Shown one piece after another: positions 25,587 to 33,961 of a stretch of DNA of 64,000 nt. Numbering within the stretch: the stretch's first letter is position 1; the number at the start of each line of letters is the position of its first letter. Source of the stretch: Hymenobacter sp. YC55. GTDB taxonomy: Bacteria > Bacteroidota > Bacteroidia > Cytophagales > Hymenobacteraceae. Made by a program: the position numbers and the translations under genes. The stretch covers positions 2,046,001-2,110,000 of the forward strand of contig NZ_JARNTX010000001.1 of the NCBI RefSeq assembly GCF_029433095.1, given 5' to 3'. Below the pieces are notes generated by a model. It saw only the letters and a program-made list of their open reading frames with translations, did no database searches and was not told the origin of the DNA.

Positions 25587-26146
25587 GGTTGCACCGATGG
25601 GGGCAGGGCTGCTTCCTGCTGATGAAGGAAACGTTCTAAGGCCACGATAAAGGCGTTTTCCCCTTGAATGGATGCCAGTACGTGCTTTTCCTTACCTACT
25701 TCCATGTAAGGCCGCGTGAAGGCCACTTTTTCCTTCCAGGGATTCTGGTCGGTAAGGCCAGCCACCACTACGTGCACTTGGCGGCGCTCTAGCGCTTCAA
25801 ATAGGTTTTGTTCGGTGTCGTTGCGCCACTGCACCCGCGCCGATAAGGTCCGAGCAAAGGCTTCAACCAGTTCAGCTTCGGGGCCGGTTGGCGTGCCTGT
25901 CGTTTTCACCACCCAGGGCGGATTTTCGGAGTAGCCTACCACCAGCGTGCCGTTGCGCACTTGATCTAGCGTGTGTTCCGGGTCTTTGGGAAAACCGTCG
26001 CAGCCTAGCAGGGGCAGCAAAGCAACCCACAGCAGTTCTCGCAAAGCCCGCCACGCGGAAAACGGGTGGCTGCGCGGTGGCCGGCGAACAACGCTTTGTG
26101 GTAGTGAAGTTGGGGTAGGGTGGTAGTTACCTATTGGCAAGAGCAT
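25583..26146 (-). CDS. Short solute-binding (SBP_bac_3) lipoprotein
   Basis: About 187 residues. A hydrophobic stretch (LLWVALLPLLGCDGF) ends in a lipobox Cys. The following domain starts like an amino-acid-type periplasmic binding protein (NGTLVVGYSENPPWVVKT, GPEAELVEAFARTLSARVQW, LFEALERRQVHVVVAGLTDQ, VAFTRPYM) and then jumps to the family's terminal piece (ENAFIVALERFLHQQ). Most of lobe 2 is missing, so only one lobe can fold. ATG at 26146 is chosen over TTG at 26152. Translationally coupled to the CDF exporter, so it may sense or deliver something for it rather than feed an ABC importer. Confidence 0.8.
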   Translation of the reverse strand: MLLPIGNYHPTPTSLPQSVVRRPPRSHPFSAWRALRELLWVALLPLLGCDGFPKDPEHTLDQVRNGTLVVGYSENPPWVVKTTGTPTGPEAELVEAFARTLSARVQWRNDTEQNLFEALERRQVHVVVAGLTDQNPWKEKVAFTRPYMEVGKEKHVLASIQGENAFIVALERFLHQQEAALPPSVQP

Positions 26147-26427
26147 GTGCAATAAAACGAAGCCTGAACACGAGCAGAAGATTTTCGCTGTACTGTGGAC
26201 CTTGGCCTTGGGTTGCCAGCCGGCCCAGCCTCGCGCGTAACAACTCGCGCTTCAAAAGGCGGGTACAAGCTCATCGTGTGAAGTGGATAGTTCTTATCAA
26301 GCTAGTAGCTACGCTGTACACCGTGAAGCACCTTGCCTGCATTCAGAAACTGCGTACCTAACTAGGGGAAGAACGTAGAGTAACAGCGGTGAATGGGCCG
26401 CATAGAGTTACAATAAGTGGTTACTGC

Positions 26428-27540
26428 ATGAAAACTCTGGTACAACGCTATGTCCCGCGCACCCGACGGGCACTTGGGAGCTTACTCCAACTGCACCCAG
26501 CTCCTTGGCGCTGGAAAGTGGGTGTAGAAGCCGGGCTAGCGTTGGGCTTACCCCTGGCCCTGTTCACGGCACTAGGTCACCAGCCTTGGGGAATGCAAGC
26601 TGCGTTGGGCGCTTTCACGGCCCTTTATGGAGCCAGCTTAAACCGGCGCGACCGGATGCACCTGCTGCCGCTAGTGGCAGCGGGTTTGGTGCTGGCTGCT
26701 TCCGTGGGAGTGTTGTGCGCGGGCAATCATTGGCTGACGAGTGTGGCATTGATTGTAGTTAGTGCTTTGGCGAGTACCGGGGCGCTAGGGGTCCGGCTCG
26801 GGCCACCCGGCCCGCTGATGTTTGTGCTCGTGGCGGCCGTTAGTGGGCACCTGGCTACACCCCGGCAACTCGGCGGCGCGGGCTTGCCAGGCGGGTCCCT
26901 CATCGGGCTGGTAGCGCTGGGCTCGGCGCTGGCGTACCTGGTTGTCGTTATGCCCCTGGCGTGGCCGTCGGTTAGGCGCCGACACGGCTCACCATCCGGG
27001 TTGCGCACGCTGTTCCCCCGTTTCAGCTTCGACGCCGATACGGCCGCCATGGTGCTGCGGGTAGTCGTTGCGGTAGCGGTGGCAAGCCTGCTTGGGCGGC
27101 CGTTGGGAGCGTACCGGTCTTACTGGGTGGTGCTATCGACCGTGGCCGTGCTGCAATCCAGTCCCTCACGAAAACTGACTTCTATCCGGGCAGTGCACCG
27201 GGTGGTGGGTACGCTGCTCGGTATTGGCTTGTTTGAACTAGTGGCGTTTTTTCGCCCCATAGGTTTCGGAGTGGTGGCGCTGCTCATGCTGTTGCAGGCG
27301 GCTACGGAAGTGGTAGTGGCCCGCAACTATGCGCTGGCGCTGCTCTTCATCACCCCGCTGGCTTTAACCAACTCCACCATAGGTCATGCCGGCAGTACGC
27401 TGGTGACTGTGCAAGGCCGCCTGCTCGATACGCTTCTGGGCGCCGGCATTGCCCTAGCCATATTCTGGGCGGGCGAGTGGCTGCGGCGTCTGAGGGCGAA
27501 ACGAAATGCTGATTCAGCAACACCAAATACTAGTTCGTAA
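26428..27540 (+). CDS. FUSC family membrane protein (aromatic acid exporter-like)
   Basis: About 370 residues with two blocks of hydrophobic helices (about 25-185 and 210-350). Repeated features such as GMQAALGAFTALYGASLNRRDR and YRSYWVVLSTVAVLQSSPSR followed by RAVHRVVGTLLGIGLFELV are typical of FUSC/FusB-C-like and aromatic acid exporter (AaeB-like) proteins. It lacks the large cytosolic part of AaeB. Likely an inner membrane efflux protein. ATG at 26428 preferred to 26389. Confidence 0.85.
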   Translation: MKTLVQRYVPRTRRALGSLLQLHPAPWRWKVGVEAGLALGLPLALFTALGHQPWGMQAALGAFTALYGASLNRRDRMHLLPLVAAGLVLAASVGVLCAGNHWLTSVALIVVSALASTGALGVRLGPPGPLMFVLVAAVSGHLATPRQLGGAGLPGGSLIGLVALGSALAYLVVVMPLAWPSVRRRHGSPSGLRTLFPRFSFDADTAAMVLRVVVAVAVASLLGRPLGAYRSYWVVLSTVAVLQSSPSRKLTSIRAVHRVVGTLLGIGLFELVAFFRPIGFGVVALLMLLQAATEVVVARNYALALLFITPLALTNSTIGHAGSTLVTVQGRLLDTLLGAGIALAIFWAGEWLRRLRAKRNADSATPNTSS

Positions 27541-27646
27541 GTACTCAGAGAGCCTGCCTACCTTCAACACATTAGGATAGAAGCCTGTGGACCGAAGCGG
27601 TGCGCTACCTGCAAGGCTACGAGAAAGTAGCGGAGTATGGCCCACG

Positions 27647-28654
27647 TCACGCTATGGCGCTGAAATACGCTTTTGCTTGCGCGAAGCCCTTTTGTAGCAT
27701 GGCCTGCATAGCGGCGGGTTGGAACGTCAAGCCGCCGGGGCCGCCTTCATTCAGCTTGGTTTGCGGCCGTATCTCGTGGATCTTAGTTACCGCCATTCCT
27801 GCAAAAGGATTGGCAGGAGTTGCCAGGGCTTCATTGATTACCGTTTGAGACACGCCGCGGGCTAAAAGTGTGGCGCGAATGGCCTGTACGTACCGGTTTC
27901 CTCGCTCGTAAAGTTGAGCAACCCGGTAGTCGTTGGCTCCTACGTCTTCGCTAAACAAATCGATGGTGCGTTCCAGAACTTGAATAGCGCTTGTTTTCGT
28001 GGTATTATCGGCCGGTGTCTGCTCGGGATTAAGCGTAATGGCATAAATCGTTTCGGCCCCCTGATCAATAGCCGCTTGCAGAGGCGTGGCCTCTCGTACT
28101 CCTCCATCTACGTACTGGCGCACCGGTACGGCGCCTTTTCGCACTTCTACTGGCTGCATAAACACGGGTTGGCAGCACGAGGCCAACATAGCCCGTCGCA
28201 GATCGGTTGCGTTTTGGATCCGCTCTACATCATAGTGCGGAGTAGCGGCCGCCGCCCGGGTGCTCCAGTAGACCAGCCGCTCCGTCTGCAAGCACACGGT
28301 AGCCAGAAACAACTGGGTAGCCTTAGCTTGTAGTTGGTCGTAACGAGCCTGGGTAAGTACCGTGTCAATTTGGTTTTTCAGGGGCGTTGCGTCGTGCAGC
28401 GAGATACCCGTTACGAGGTTGCCAATGGCGCCAAGCTTAACCAGCTCATCTTGCCGGAGGGTGGTATACATCTGCTCTAGCAAGGCTATTTCGCCACAAG
28501 CAGCCAAGGGCACGATGAGGGAGCCCGTACTAGTACCGCAGTATAAGTCGAAGCTAGTGAGGGGCTGCACGTGCTGATTGATGTACTGCAACGCCCCAAC
28601 GGCAAAGGCCCCCTTGGAACCGCCGCCACTCACTACTAAAGCAGTTTTTGCCAT
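27647..28654 (-). CDS. Patatin-like phospholipase
   Basis: 335 residues with the complete patatin signature: oxyanion loop VVSGGGSKGAFAVGAL (residues 7-22), nucleophile GTSTGSLIVPLA (Ser near 43) and catalytic Asp in YVDGGVREATPLQAAI. No signal peptide is seen, so it acts as a cytosolic lipid acyl hydrolase, or is exported by a partner not present here. ATG at 28654; the upstream gene stops only 14 bases before, so they likely share a transcript. Confidence 0.93.
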   Translation of the reverse strand: MAKTALVVSGGGSKGAFAVGALQYINQHVQPLTSFDLYCGTSTGSLIVPLAACGEIALLEQMYTTLRQDELVKLGAIGNLVTGISLHDATPLKNQIDTVLTQARYDQLQAKATQLFLATVCLQTERLVYWSTRAAAATPHYDVERIQNATDLRRAMLASCCQPVFMQPVEVRKGAVPVRQYVDGGVREATPLQAAIDQGAETIYAITLNPEQTPADNTTKTSAIQVLERTIDLFSEDVGANDYRVAQLYERGNRYVQAIRATLLARGVSQTVINEALATPANPFAGMAVTKIHEIRPQTKLNEGGPGGLTFQPAAMQAMLQKGFAQAKAYFSAIA

Positions 28655-28668
28655 GCTGTTTTGCGCGC

Positions 28669-29187
28669 TTACAAATCGGGAGGCGACTTGTGTAACAAAT
28701 TGTAGGTAAGTGCCAATTGCCCATACGTAGTAGGCGTGCGAACGTCACGATGAAGCTTGACGACCACGCCTAGCAGATTACTGGTTTCTACCCCGATGCC
28801 CCCGCCCACCCATTGCCGCCAGTGAGTGGAGGCTGTGTACACCGCCGGCAGATACTCCACCAGTACGTGCACATGGCCTGCTTTGCTCAGCAGCACCGAC
28901 GGTAATTGGAAAACCTTGAGCGTGACGCGCCCACCTGCCAAGCCACCGATTTGGTAGCCTGGGTGAAAAATGCCGCCCACCAGACCAGCCCGTAATTGCT
29001 CCGGCACAATAGTTCTCTGCCAAGCGAGCTGCCCGGTAGCTAAGTACAGCTCTGGGCCGCCCCGCGGGCGCGCAAACCCTTGCCCAATTTCTACCGATAG
29101 CGCGGTAGCACCCTTCGGCATTTCCTGCGCTACAACGCTATGCGCAATAATAAAAGCCCATAAAACCCCCAGCACGTGCTTCGCCAT
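28669..29187 (-). CDS. Exported protein of unknown function
   Basis: About 172 residues. Signal peptide at the N-terminus (MAKHVLGVLWAFIIAHSVVAQ, cut after AQ). The mature part has alternating hydrophobic beta-strand stretches (LVGGIFHPGYQIGGLAGG, QWVGGGIGVETSN, TTYGQLALTYNLLHK) suggesting a small outer-membrane barrel or a lipid-binding protein. Start ATG 29187 is chosen because the signal peptide begins there. Upstream partner of the patatin gene by close spacing. Confidence 0.7.
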   Translation of the reverse strand: MAKHVLGVLWAFIIAHSVVAQEMPKGATALSVEIGQGFARPRGGPELYLATGQLAWQRTIVPEQLRAGLVGGIFHPGYQIGGLAGGRVTLKVFQLPSVLLSKAGHVHVLVEYLPAVYTASTHWRQWVGGGIGVETSNLLGVVVKLHRDVRTPTTYGQLALTYNLLHKSPPDL

Positions 29188-29341
29188 CTTAATCTTACTC
29201 TCTATAAGTACTGGTGAGTTCCCACCGAAGGAAGCTAACAACTAATAGGCCGGGCCAGCCTGCTAAGCAAACCTATCAGAACTGCTAAACCGCTTATACG
29301 GGATTCAACGATTCCCGCCGGGCTGAAAATTGGCGAATGGT

Positions 29342-29740
29342 TTAGCGAACGTAATGGTCAGCTACTTCCTGGTAGGGCGTGTTCGGGACCTTGTTTACGT
29401 TTTTGAAGCGCAGGGTAAGGCTGTGGTCCGTCAGCTCAGTAATGGTCGCCTCGGCATTACCATACTTAATGGTGTTGCCCTGGCGGGTGTAGACGGCACT
29501 CCCCCAAGAACTGCCATCTCGAATGTCGCGGTAGCGGAGCGAATCTATGGTTACGAGCAAGTAAAAGCGTTTTTCTTCTATTGTTTGCTGATCAATAAAC
29601 TGTCCGGTTGCCGAGTAGTTATAGCCCGTGGTGCTTTCCGCGTTCCAGCGGCCGAGTAGGGTGGGCTCGGGATCCTCCTTGTCACAAGCTGTCGTAAGCA
29701 AGGCACCGCTTAGCAAGAAGAGTGGGAAGAAGTATTTCAT
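29342..29740 (-). CDS. Lipocalin-like lipoprotein
   Basis: 132 residues. Lipoprotein signal MKYFFPLFLLSGALLTTACD with a lipobox (LTTAC, Cys 19). The mature domain begins LLGRWNAESTTGYNY and has the beta-rich pattern of small lipocalin-like lipoproteins common in Bacteroidota (GRW start, then strands LLVTIDSLRYRDIRDG, SLTLRFKNV). Function unknown; membrane-anchored in the periplasm or at the surface. Confidence 0.75.
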   Translation of the reverse strand: MKYFFPLFLLSGALLTTACDKEDPEPTLLGRWNAESTTGYNYSATGQFIDQQTIEEKRFYLLVTIDSLRYRDIRDGSSWGSAVYTRQGNTIKYGNAEATITELTDHSLTLRFKNVNKVPNTPYQEVADHYVR

Positions 29741-29834
29741 GACGAATCAAAGAAGTAGCGAGGATAGTGCTAAGTAGTTACTTGGACAGTTCACTCAGCA
29801 GTAACTGGGAAGAGGCAGATCTATAAAATTGGAA

Positions 29835-30161
29835 TTACTCCTTGACGATTTTGATCGTGCGGCCGTTAGCCTCGTCGCGGAGCAGGTAGAGGCCTGCTGG
29901 CAGAGCCTGCACATCCAACGGCTGGGCGTTGACGCGGGCCTCGCGCAAGACCTTACCAAGCTGATTTAGCAGCTGGGTAAGGTCTTGCGCGAGGCCCGCT
30001 CAGAGTGAAGGAAGTGGTAGCCGGAATGGGAAAGCAGTTAGAGTTATTGCAGTAGCGGTTGGGGATGAGCTGGCTAAGGGAGCGGAGCCGAAACTGACTG
30101 GCCAATAGTCATAGCCATTCTAACCAAGCTGAGTTTTGTCGTCACTAATGCCCGAGTAGGA
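29835..30161 (-). pseudogene. Decayed T9SS-secreted repeat protein gene
   Basis: Reading the minus strand, the interval encodes a degraded copy of the C-terminus of the gene at 31534-33105: SYSGISDDKTQLG, then a stop, NGYDYW, then FGSAPLASSSPTATA, frameshifts and stops, and finally LLNQLGKVLREARV and QPLDVQALPAGLYLLRDE ending IKIVKE-stop at 29835. The last part is a T9SS type A sorting domain. The copy has a 66-base palindrome in its middle (29934-29999) where the reading frame is lost. Confidence 0.85.
29934..29999. repeat. 66-bp near-perfect palindrome (30-bp arms)
   Basis: Bases 29934-29963 pair with 29970-29999 with a single mismatch (29958) around the loop ATTTAG. The left arm is coding sequence of the sorting domain (minus strand); the right arm is an inverted copy of the same bases, replacing the expected upstream coding sequence. 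This pattern is the result expected of a template switch at a replication fork, and would also fold as a strong hairpin. Confidence 0.85.
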
Positions 30162-30217
30162 TCAGCCCCAAAATGTAGCTATAGTTAAGAATAAGGTCAT
30201 GTAAGCAGCGGCGAGCG

Positions 30218-30541
30218 TCACGGCGCATCGCTGACTTGTGTGTATAGCGTGGATTCAATTGAGGCAAGGATCGACTCGTGCAGATGCTGCCAGTTCAAGG
30301 CGGAAACGTCAGGCGAAGAAGCATACAAGGGTATTTCTTCTTCGAGTACGCTCAGATAATGAAGCACGCGGATGCGTTGAGTCGAGGAGACGGTATCGAA
30401 GTAGAGGGCCTGCAGCTCCAGAATGGTGGTGACCAACATTTCTCGCAGCGCGTGCTGATCTTCAATAGCATACGTGGTGGTATTCCGCAGCTTCAGCAGC
30501 CGCTGCTGTGTCTGCTGGAGTTGTGGAATAACAGGATTCAT
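30218..30541 (-). CDS. Small paralogous family protein, copy 1
   Basis: About 107 residues, starting MNPVIPQLQQTQQRLL. Core shared with the genes at 30570, 33690 and 34247: ALREMLVTTILELQALYFD, a central HYLSVLEEEIPLY and NWQHLHESILASIESTL. Mostly helical, no signal peptide, no known family. ATG at 30541 gives the same N-terminal length as the other copies; longer starts (30562, 30640) do not. Lies 28 bases after the stop of the next copy, so probably one transcript. Confidence 0.65.
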   Translation of the reverse strand: MNPVIPQLQQTQQRLLKLRNTTTYAIEDQHALREMLVTTILELQALYFDTVSSTQRIRVLHYLSVLEEEIPLYASSPDVSALNWQHLHESILASIESTLYTQVSDAP

Positions 30542-30569
30542 TAGGAGGGAGAAATACGGCATCGGGTGC

Positions 30570-30941
30570 TCAGCGCAGCTGGTGCTCTTCGGCCCGCAGC
30601 AACTCGCTTCTCTCGGCGTGAAAGTAACTTTCAGCGGCATCGCTTAAGGCGGCTTCAATTGTCTCTTTGAGGTAGGTGTGCAGCAGGTTCCACGTGCCTA
30701 GAGCCACTTTGCCGGGAGGGGCCAATGCCTGCGATTCTTGTTCTAGTAGGGTGACACGTCGCAGTCGCAGGGTGTCTTGCAATGACACCGGTGTATAAGC
30801 GTGCAGGGCGCGTAAATGACGAATAGTCGAGGCCAGCATCATACGTAGAGCGAGCTGGTCGGCAGCTTTGTCGATGGGAATAGGCTGCGCGTACAGGCGC
30901 TCTAGATTTTGCCGGAGCTGGAACAGTAGAGTTGCATGCAT
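30570..30941 (-). CDS. Small paralogous family protein, copy 2
   Basis: 123 residues, MHATLLFQLRQNLERLY at the start, then ALRMMLASTIRHLRALHAY, a central LLEQESQAL and TWNLLHTYLKETIEAALSD, followed by a 20-residue charged tail that the other copies lack. Same helical organisation as copies at 30218, 33690 and 34247. Function unknown. It is the first gene downstream (on the minus strand) of the tRNA-Met remnant. Confidence 0.65.
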   Translation of the reverse strand: MHATLLFQLRQNLERLYAQPIPIDKAADQLALRMMLASTIRHLRALHAYTPVSLQDTLRLRRVTLLEQESQALAPPGKVALGTWNLLHTYLKETIEAALSDAAESYFHAERSELLRAEEHQLR

Positions 30942-31316
30942 AGATAGGAGGTTAAAGTAAAAGCAAGCTAAATTTAGGGAATAAGATAGTAGACTATGAG
31001 TGTCGGGTAAGTCCCAGATTTTATCGATGGGAGACCCGTAACTGATTTAGCCTAGCTTAATTCAGCTGCAAGTGGTCCACTATTCGCGAAATCATAGTGA
31101 GACTACATTGTAAGATAAGTAGTGAAGAATAGTGGAACGTAATGCTCTGCAGACGATGTGTATGCATAGCTTGAGCAATAAGCAGAAGAGTTATAAGGAT
31201 AGACGAGTGTTCAAGAGTTAGGCTGTTCAAAGCCACTGAAGCACTACAGTAAAGATAGAGTGTGGAGACTAAACGATTAGTATTGCAGCATCTATGTAAT
31301 ATGCTGACTCCTGATA
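30942..31316. other. AT-rich intergenic region
   Basis: About 375 bases that look clearly more AT-rich than the neighbourhood. An ORF on the minus strand (31057-31362) runs out of the tRNA-terminator repeat and has no protein-like features. An AT-rich sequence close to a TAnnTTTR box lies before the gene at 30941. Confidence 0.45.
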
Positions 31317-31398
31317 TGTCCTTAATAAAAACGAAAAATGCCTCCCTGGAATAGAGAGACATTTTCTTGTAGCGGGGACGAGAGTTGAATTAGTGACC
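31317..31398 (-). pseudogene. tRNA-Met 3' remnant with terminator
   Basis: Bases 31328-31398 match 35495-35565 at nearly every position in the same orientation. The shared block contains the tRNA-Met terminator and the acceptor and T-arm half of the tRNA (AGCGGGGACGAGAGTTGAA on the plus strand), then homology ends after GTGACC. The anticodon arm, D-arm and 5' acceptor strand are missing, so this is a dead 3' fragment. It is the pattern left by integration at, or duplication from, the tRNA gene. Confidence 0.85.
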
Positions 31399-31533
31399 AC
31401 TCCGCAGCAGGCCTATTTCTGTGCAGTATAGGCATATTTTACTGCCGAAAGCAGGCAATTTTAGAGGAGATTTGTGATAAAATTGTGACAAAAAAGATTG
31501 GTTCTCTGGCCAGAAACAAATCCGGCCATCGGC

Positions 31534-33105
31534 TTACTCTTTGACGAGCTTGCTGGTGCGGCCGCTAGTGGCATCGCGCAGCAGGTAGAGGCCGGCGGGC
31601 AGGGCCTGCACGTCGAGCGGCTGGGCGGATATCTTTCCCGAGCGCACCACCTGGCCGAGCTGGTTGAGCAGCTGGTAGGGCGTGCCAGCAGGGCCGTGCA
31701 GGGTGAGTTGGCTGCTGGTCGGGTTGGGAGAGACCGTCAGGGGAGCAGCAGATTTAGCCGATGAACTGGCCAGAGGAGCCGCGCCGAGCTTGACCAGCCA
31801 GTAGTCAGAGAAGCCTTGGCTGGCTTGGCTTTTGTCGCCGTTGATGCCCGAGGTGGAATGGCCGCTTAGCAGAAAGCCTCCGTCGCTGGTAAAAGCTAAG
31901 GCGTCCACTAAATCAGTGCCGCTGCCCCCGATAGTGCGGTCCCAAAGCTTGGTGCCGTTGGCATCCACCTTAAAAAGCCAGTAGTCATAATCTCCCTGGC
32001 TAGGCTGGGTTTTGTCGCCGCTCATGGGAGAGTTAGAAAGAGCGCAAACGACGTAGCCGCCGTCACTAGCTTGCTTGACAGCATACGCATAATCTACTGT
32101 GGCGCCACCAAGGGTCTTATCCCAGACTTTGGTGCCATCAGCCGTTAGTTTAAGTAGCCAGCAATTAAGACCGCCTGGATTCGCTTGGGTCTTGTCGCCG
32201 CTTAAGGGGGAGTTTGAATAGCCCGCTAGTAAGTAGCCCCCGTCACTGGTTTGCTGCAGGGCGCGCAAGCGATCCGTATTGCTGCCGCCAAAGGTGCGGT
32301 CCCATTGTTTAACACCATTCGCGTCCACTTTCACGACCCAGTAGTCCGATACGCCTTGATTGGCTTGCGTTTTATCCCCGCTGCTAGGCGAAAATGAATC
32401 GCCGCCTAGGATATAGCCCCCATCACGGATTTGCTGTACGTCATACAGGGTTTCAATGAGTTGCCCCCCAAAGGTATGGTCCCATTGCTTGTTCCCACTG
32501 GCATCTACTTTGACTATCCAGTAGTCGGACAAAGTCTTGTCGCCAGCCGGAAACGAAAAGGACGTGCCTCCTAGAATACAGCCGCCATCCGGGGTGGCTC
32601 GTACACTAGAGAGCTGATCGTTCAAAAGGCCGCCAAAGGTGCGGTCCCATTGTTTTATGCCGTTGGCATCGAGCTTGACCACCCAATAGTCAGACTCCCT
32701 TTGATTGGCTTGCGTTTTATCCCCGCTGATGGGAGAATTGGACGAGCCGCCCAAGATATAGCCCCCATCGCTGGTTTGCTCTACCTCCAACAATACGTCG
32801 ATGCTCCTACCGCCGAAGGTACGGTCCCATTGTTTGGTACCATTCACATCCACTTTCACGACCCAGTAATCTTCCAGGCCCTGGCTGGCTTGCGTTTTGT
32901 CACCGCTAACAGGGGAGTTGGAAAAACCGCCTAGAATATAGCCCCCATCACGGGTTTGCTGCAAGCTTTTAGCTTCGTCTCCGCCACTACCCCCAAACGT
33001 TTTATCCCATTGTTTAATAGGAGCCGTTTGAGCATTGGCAAAATGCGGCAGTTCCGTGAGTAGTAAGCCCGAGGCAAGTAATAAAGAAAGTACTTGTTTT
33101 GTCAT
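31534..33105 (-). CDS. T9SS-secreted seven-repeat (propeller-like) protein
   Basis: 523 residues. Signal peptide (MTKQVLSLLLASGLLL ... ANAQ), then seven repeats of about 60 residues with the pattern KQWDRTFGG ... SDGGYILGG-SNSP-SGDKTQ-NQG--DYWVVKVDANG, and a C-terminal T9SS type A sorting domain (SPNPTSSQLTLHG, LPAGLYLLRD, SKLVKE). Seven repeats of this length suggest a seven-bladed beta-propeller; repeat 3 lacks five residues of the QANQG stretch. The protein should be exported across the outer membrane and anchored on the surface or released. Function unknown; adhesion or binding is likely. Confidence 0.9.
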   Translation of the reverse strand: MTKQVLSLLLASGLLLTELPHFANAQTAPIKQWDKTFGGSGGDEAKSLQQTRDGGYILGGFSNSPVSGDKTQASQGLEDYWVVKVDVNGTKQWDRTFGGRSIDVLLEVEQTSDGGYILGGSSNSPISGDKTQANQRESDYWVVKLDANGIKQWDRTFGGLLNDQLSSVRATPDGGCILGGTSFSFPAGDKTLSDYWIVKVDASGNKQWDHTFGGQLIETLYDVQQIRDGGYILGGDSFSPSSGDKTQANQGVSDYWVVKVDANGVKQWDRTFGGSNTDRLRALQQTSDGGYLLAGYSNSPLSGDKTQANPGGLNCWLLKLTADGTKVWDKTLGGATVDYAYAVKQASDGGYVVCALSNSPMSGDKTQPSQGDYDYWLFKVDANGTKLWDRTIGGSGTDLVDALAFTSDGGFLLSGHSTSGINGDKSQASQGFSDYWLVKLGAAPLASSSAKSAAPLTVSPNPTSSQLTLHGPAGTPYQLLNQLGQVVRSGKISAQPLDVQALPAGLYLLRDATSGRTSKLVKE

Positions 33106-33121
33106 ATAGTAAAGGAAAAAT

Positions 33122-33129
33122 CAAATATA
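33122..33129 (-). promoter_or_regulatory. Bacteroidota -7 box of the T9SS repeat gene
   Basis: On the minus strand TATATTTG fits TAnnTTTG, 17 bases before the ATG at 33105, implying a short leader. No clear -33 TTG. Confidence 0.6.
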
Positions 33130-33152
33130 GCAGATCGCCTGCACCAGCTTTG

Positions 33153-33167
33153 CTAGTGTCACACTAG
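33153..33167. promoter_or_regulatory. Palindromic operator candidate
   Basis: CTAGTGT-C-ACACTAG is a perfect 7-bp palindrome centred at 33160, about 31 bases upstream of the -7 box of the T9SS repeat gene. It could be a regulator site; no regulator is encoded next to it. Confidence 0.45.
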
Positions 33168-33186
33168 ATTATACGCAGAGCGGTTA

Positions 33187-33603
33187 TTAGCAGGCCTGGC
33201 AAGTTTGTAACCACTGCTGGGCCGGGGCGAGGTGATGAAAAAGGCGCATGTGCAGACGGCCCTCCAGGTTGAGCTCCATGAACTCGGCGTAGAGGGCCGC
33301 CGTCGAATCGGGGTAGGCGACCGTGGCTACGTGCGTTAAGCCGGCCTCGATGACCCGCGGGGCCCAGTGCGCAACGAGCAGATCCGTCGCTTTAGCGCTC
33401 CAGATCCCGATGAGCTGGCGACTATCGTTGAGCAAACAGCTACAAGCGTGTAGCTGGAGCAGCGCAATGCAGGCGTTCGAGCCTTGCAACACGTTCATCT
33501 TGCTTTGGGCCCCTAGCCACGTGCAGGCCACCCACTTGTTCGCGGCATCGTATTCAAGCGTGGCATACACTCGACCCGTGAGGTCAGACAGTTCGGTGGT
33601 CAT
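33187..33603 (-). CDS. STAS-like small protein
   Basis: About 138 residues, starting MTTELSDLTGRVYATLEYD. The pattern of alternating strands and helices (WVACTWLGAQSKMNVLQGSN, CSCLLNDSRQLIGIW, WAPRVIEAGLTHVATVAYPD, AEFMELNLEG, APAQQWLQ) resembles STAS/SpoIIAA-like domain proteins, and the gene at 51871 has the same overall plan. Cytosolic. Assignment rests on pattern only. ATG 33603 is preferred to 33663. Confidence 0.55.
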   Translation of the reverse strand: MTTELSDLTGRVYATLEYDAANKWVACTWLGAQSKMNVLQGSNACIALLQLHACSCLLNDSRQLIGIWSAKATDLLVAHWAPRVIEAGLTHVATVAYPDSTAALYAEFMELNLEGRLHMRLFHHLAPAQQWLQTCQAC

Positions 33604-33689
33604 AGCGCAGGGTAGAAAAGATAGCCTGTTCGCCGCCACTTGGTTGCAGCGTCGGGCGCGCAAGAAACAAGAGCAAGCAACTGTTTAGC

Positions 33690-33947
33690 TTACGAGCGCG
33701 CGGTTGCTTCGTTGTTGAGGGTGGCGGCAATGGAGGCGAGCAGCGAATCGTGCAGGTGTGGCCACTTAGGCGAGGTTTGCTCGCGCTGGGCTTTGAATAC
33801 TTCTTCCAGCAAACTCCGGTGGTGCAGCAACTGCACCCGGTGCGGATAGGGTAGCTCGTCGGGATAAATTGCCTGTAGTTCGGTGATGGTGCCGGCAAGA
33901 ATCTTCCGCAGGGCGTGCTGGTCGGGACCAGGTGCTGTGCGGGGCAC
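33690..33947 (-). CDS. Small paralogous family protein, copy 3 (short)
   Basis: About 85 residues if GTG at 33947 is used. Core motifs are kept: ALRKILAGTITELQAIYPDE, LLHHRSLLEEVF and KWPHLHDSLLASIAATL. The first 20 residues seen in the other copies are absent and the frame upstream overlaps the gene at 33962, so it is either 5'-truncated or has evolved a new start. Its start is 15 bases after the stop of the upstream gene. Confidence 0.55.
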   Translation of the reverse strand: MPRTAPGPDQHALRKILAGTITELQAIYPDELPYPHRVQLLHHRSLLEEVFKAQREQTSPKWPHLHDSLLASIAATLNNEATARS

Positions 33948-33961
33948 AAGCGGCTTTGCGC

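Noticed and set aside
30238..30544. Plus-strand ORFs opposite the paralog gene at 30218
   Set aside because: The minus-strand frame aligns with three paralogs, which settles the coding strand.
31057..31362. 101-residue minus-strand ORF
   Set aside because: Starts inside the tRNA-terminator repeat and runs through AT-rich spacer; Leu/Ser/Ile-rich without structure.
31500..33105. Regular repeats considered as a CRISPR or satellite array
   Set aside because: The about 180-base periodicity is the codon-level trace of the seven protein repeats; there are no identical short repeats with unique spacers, and no cas genes in the window.
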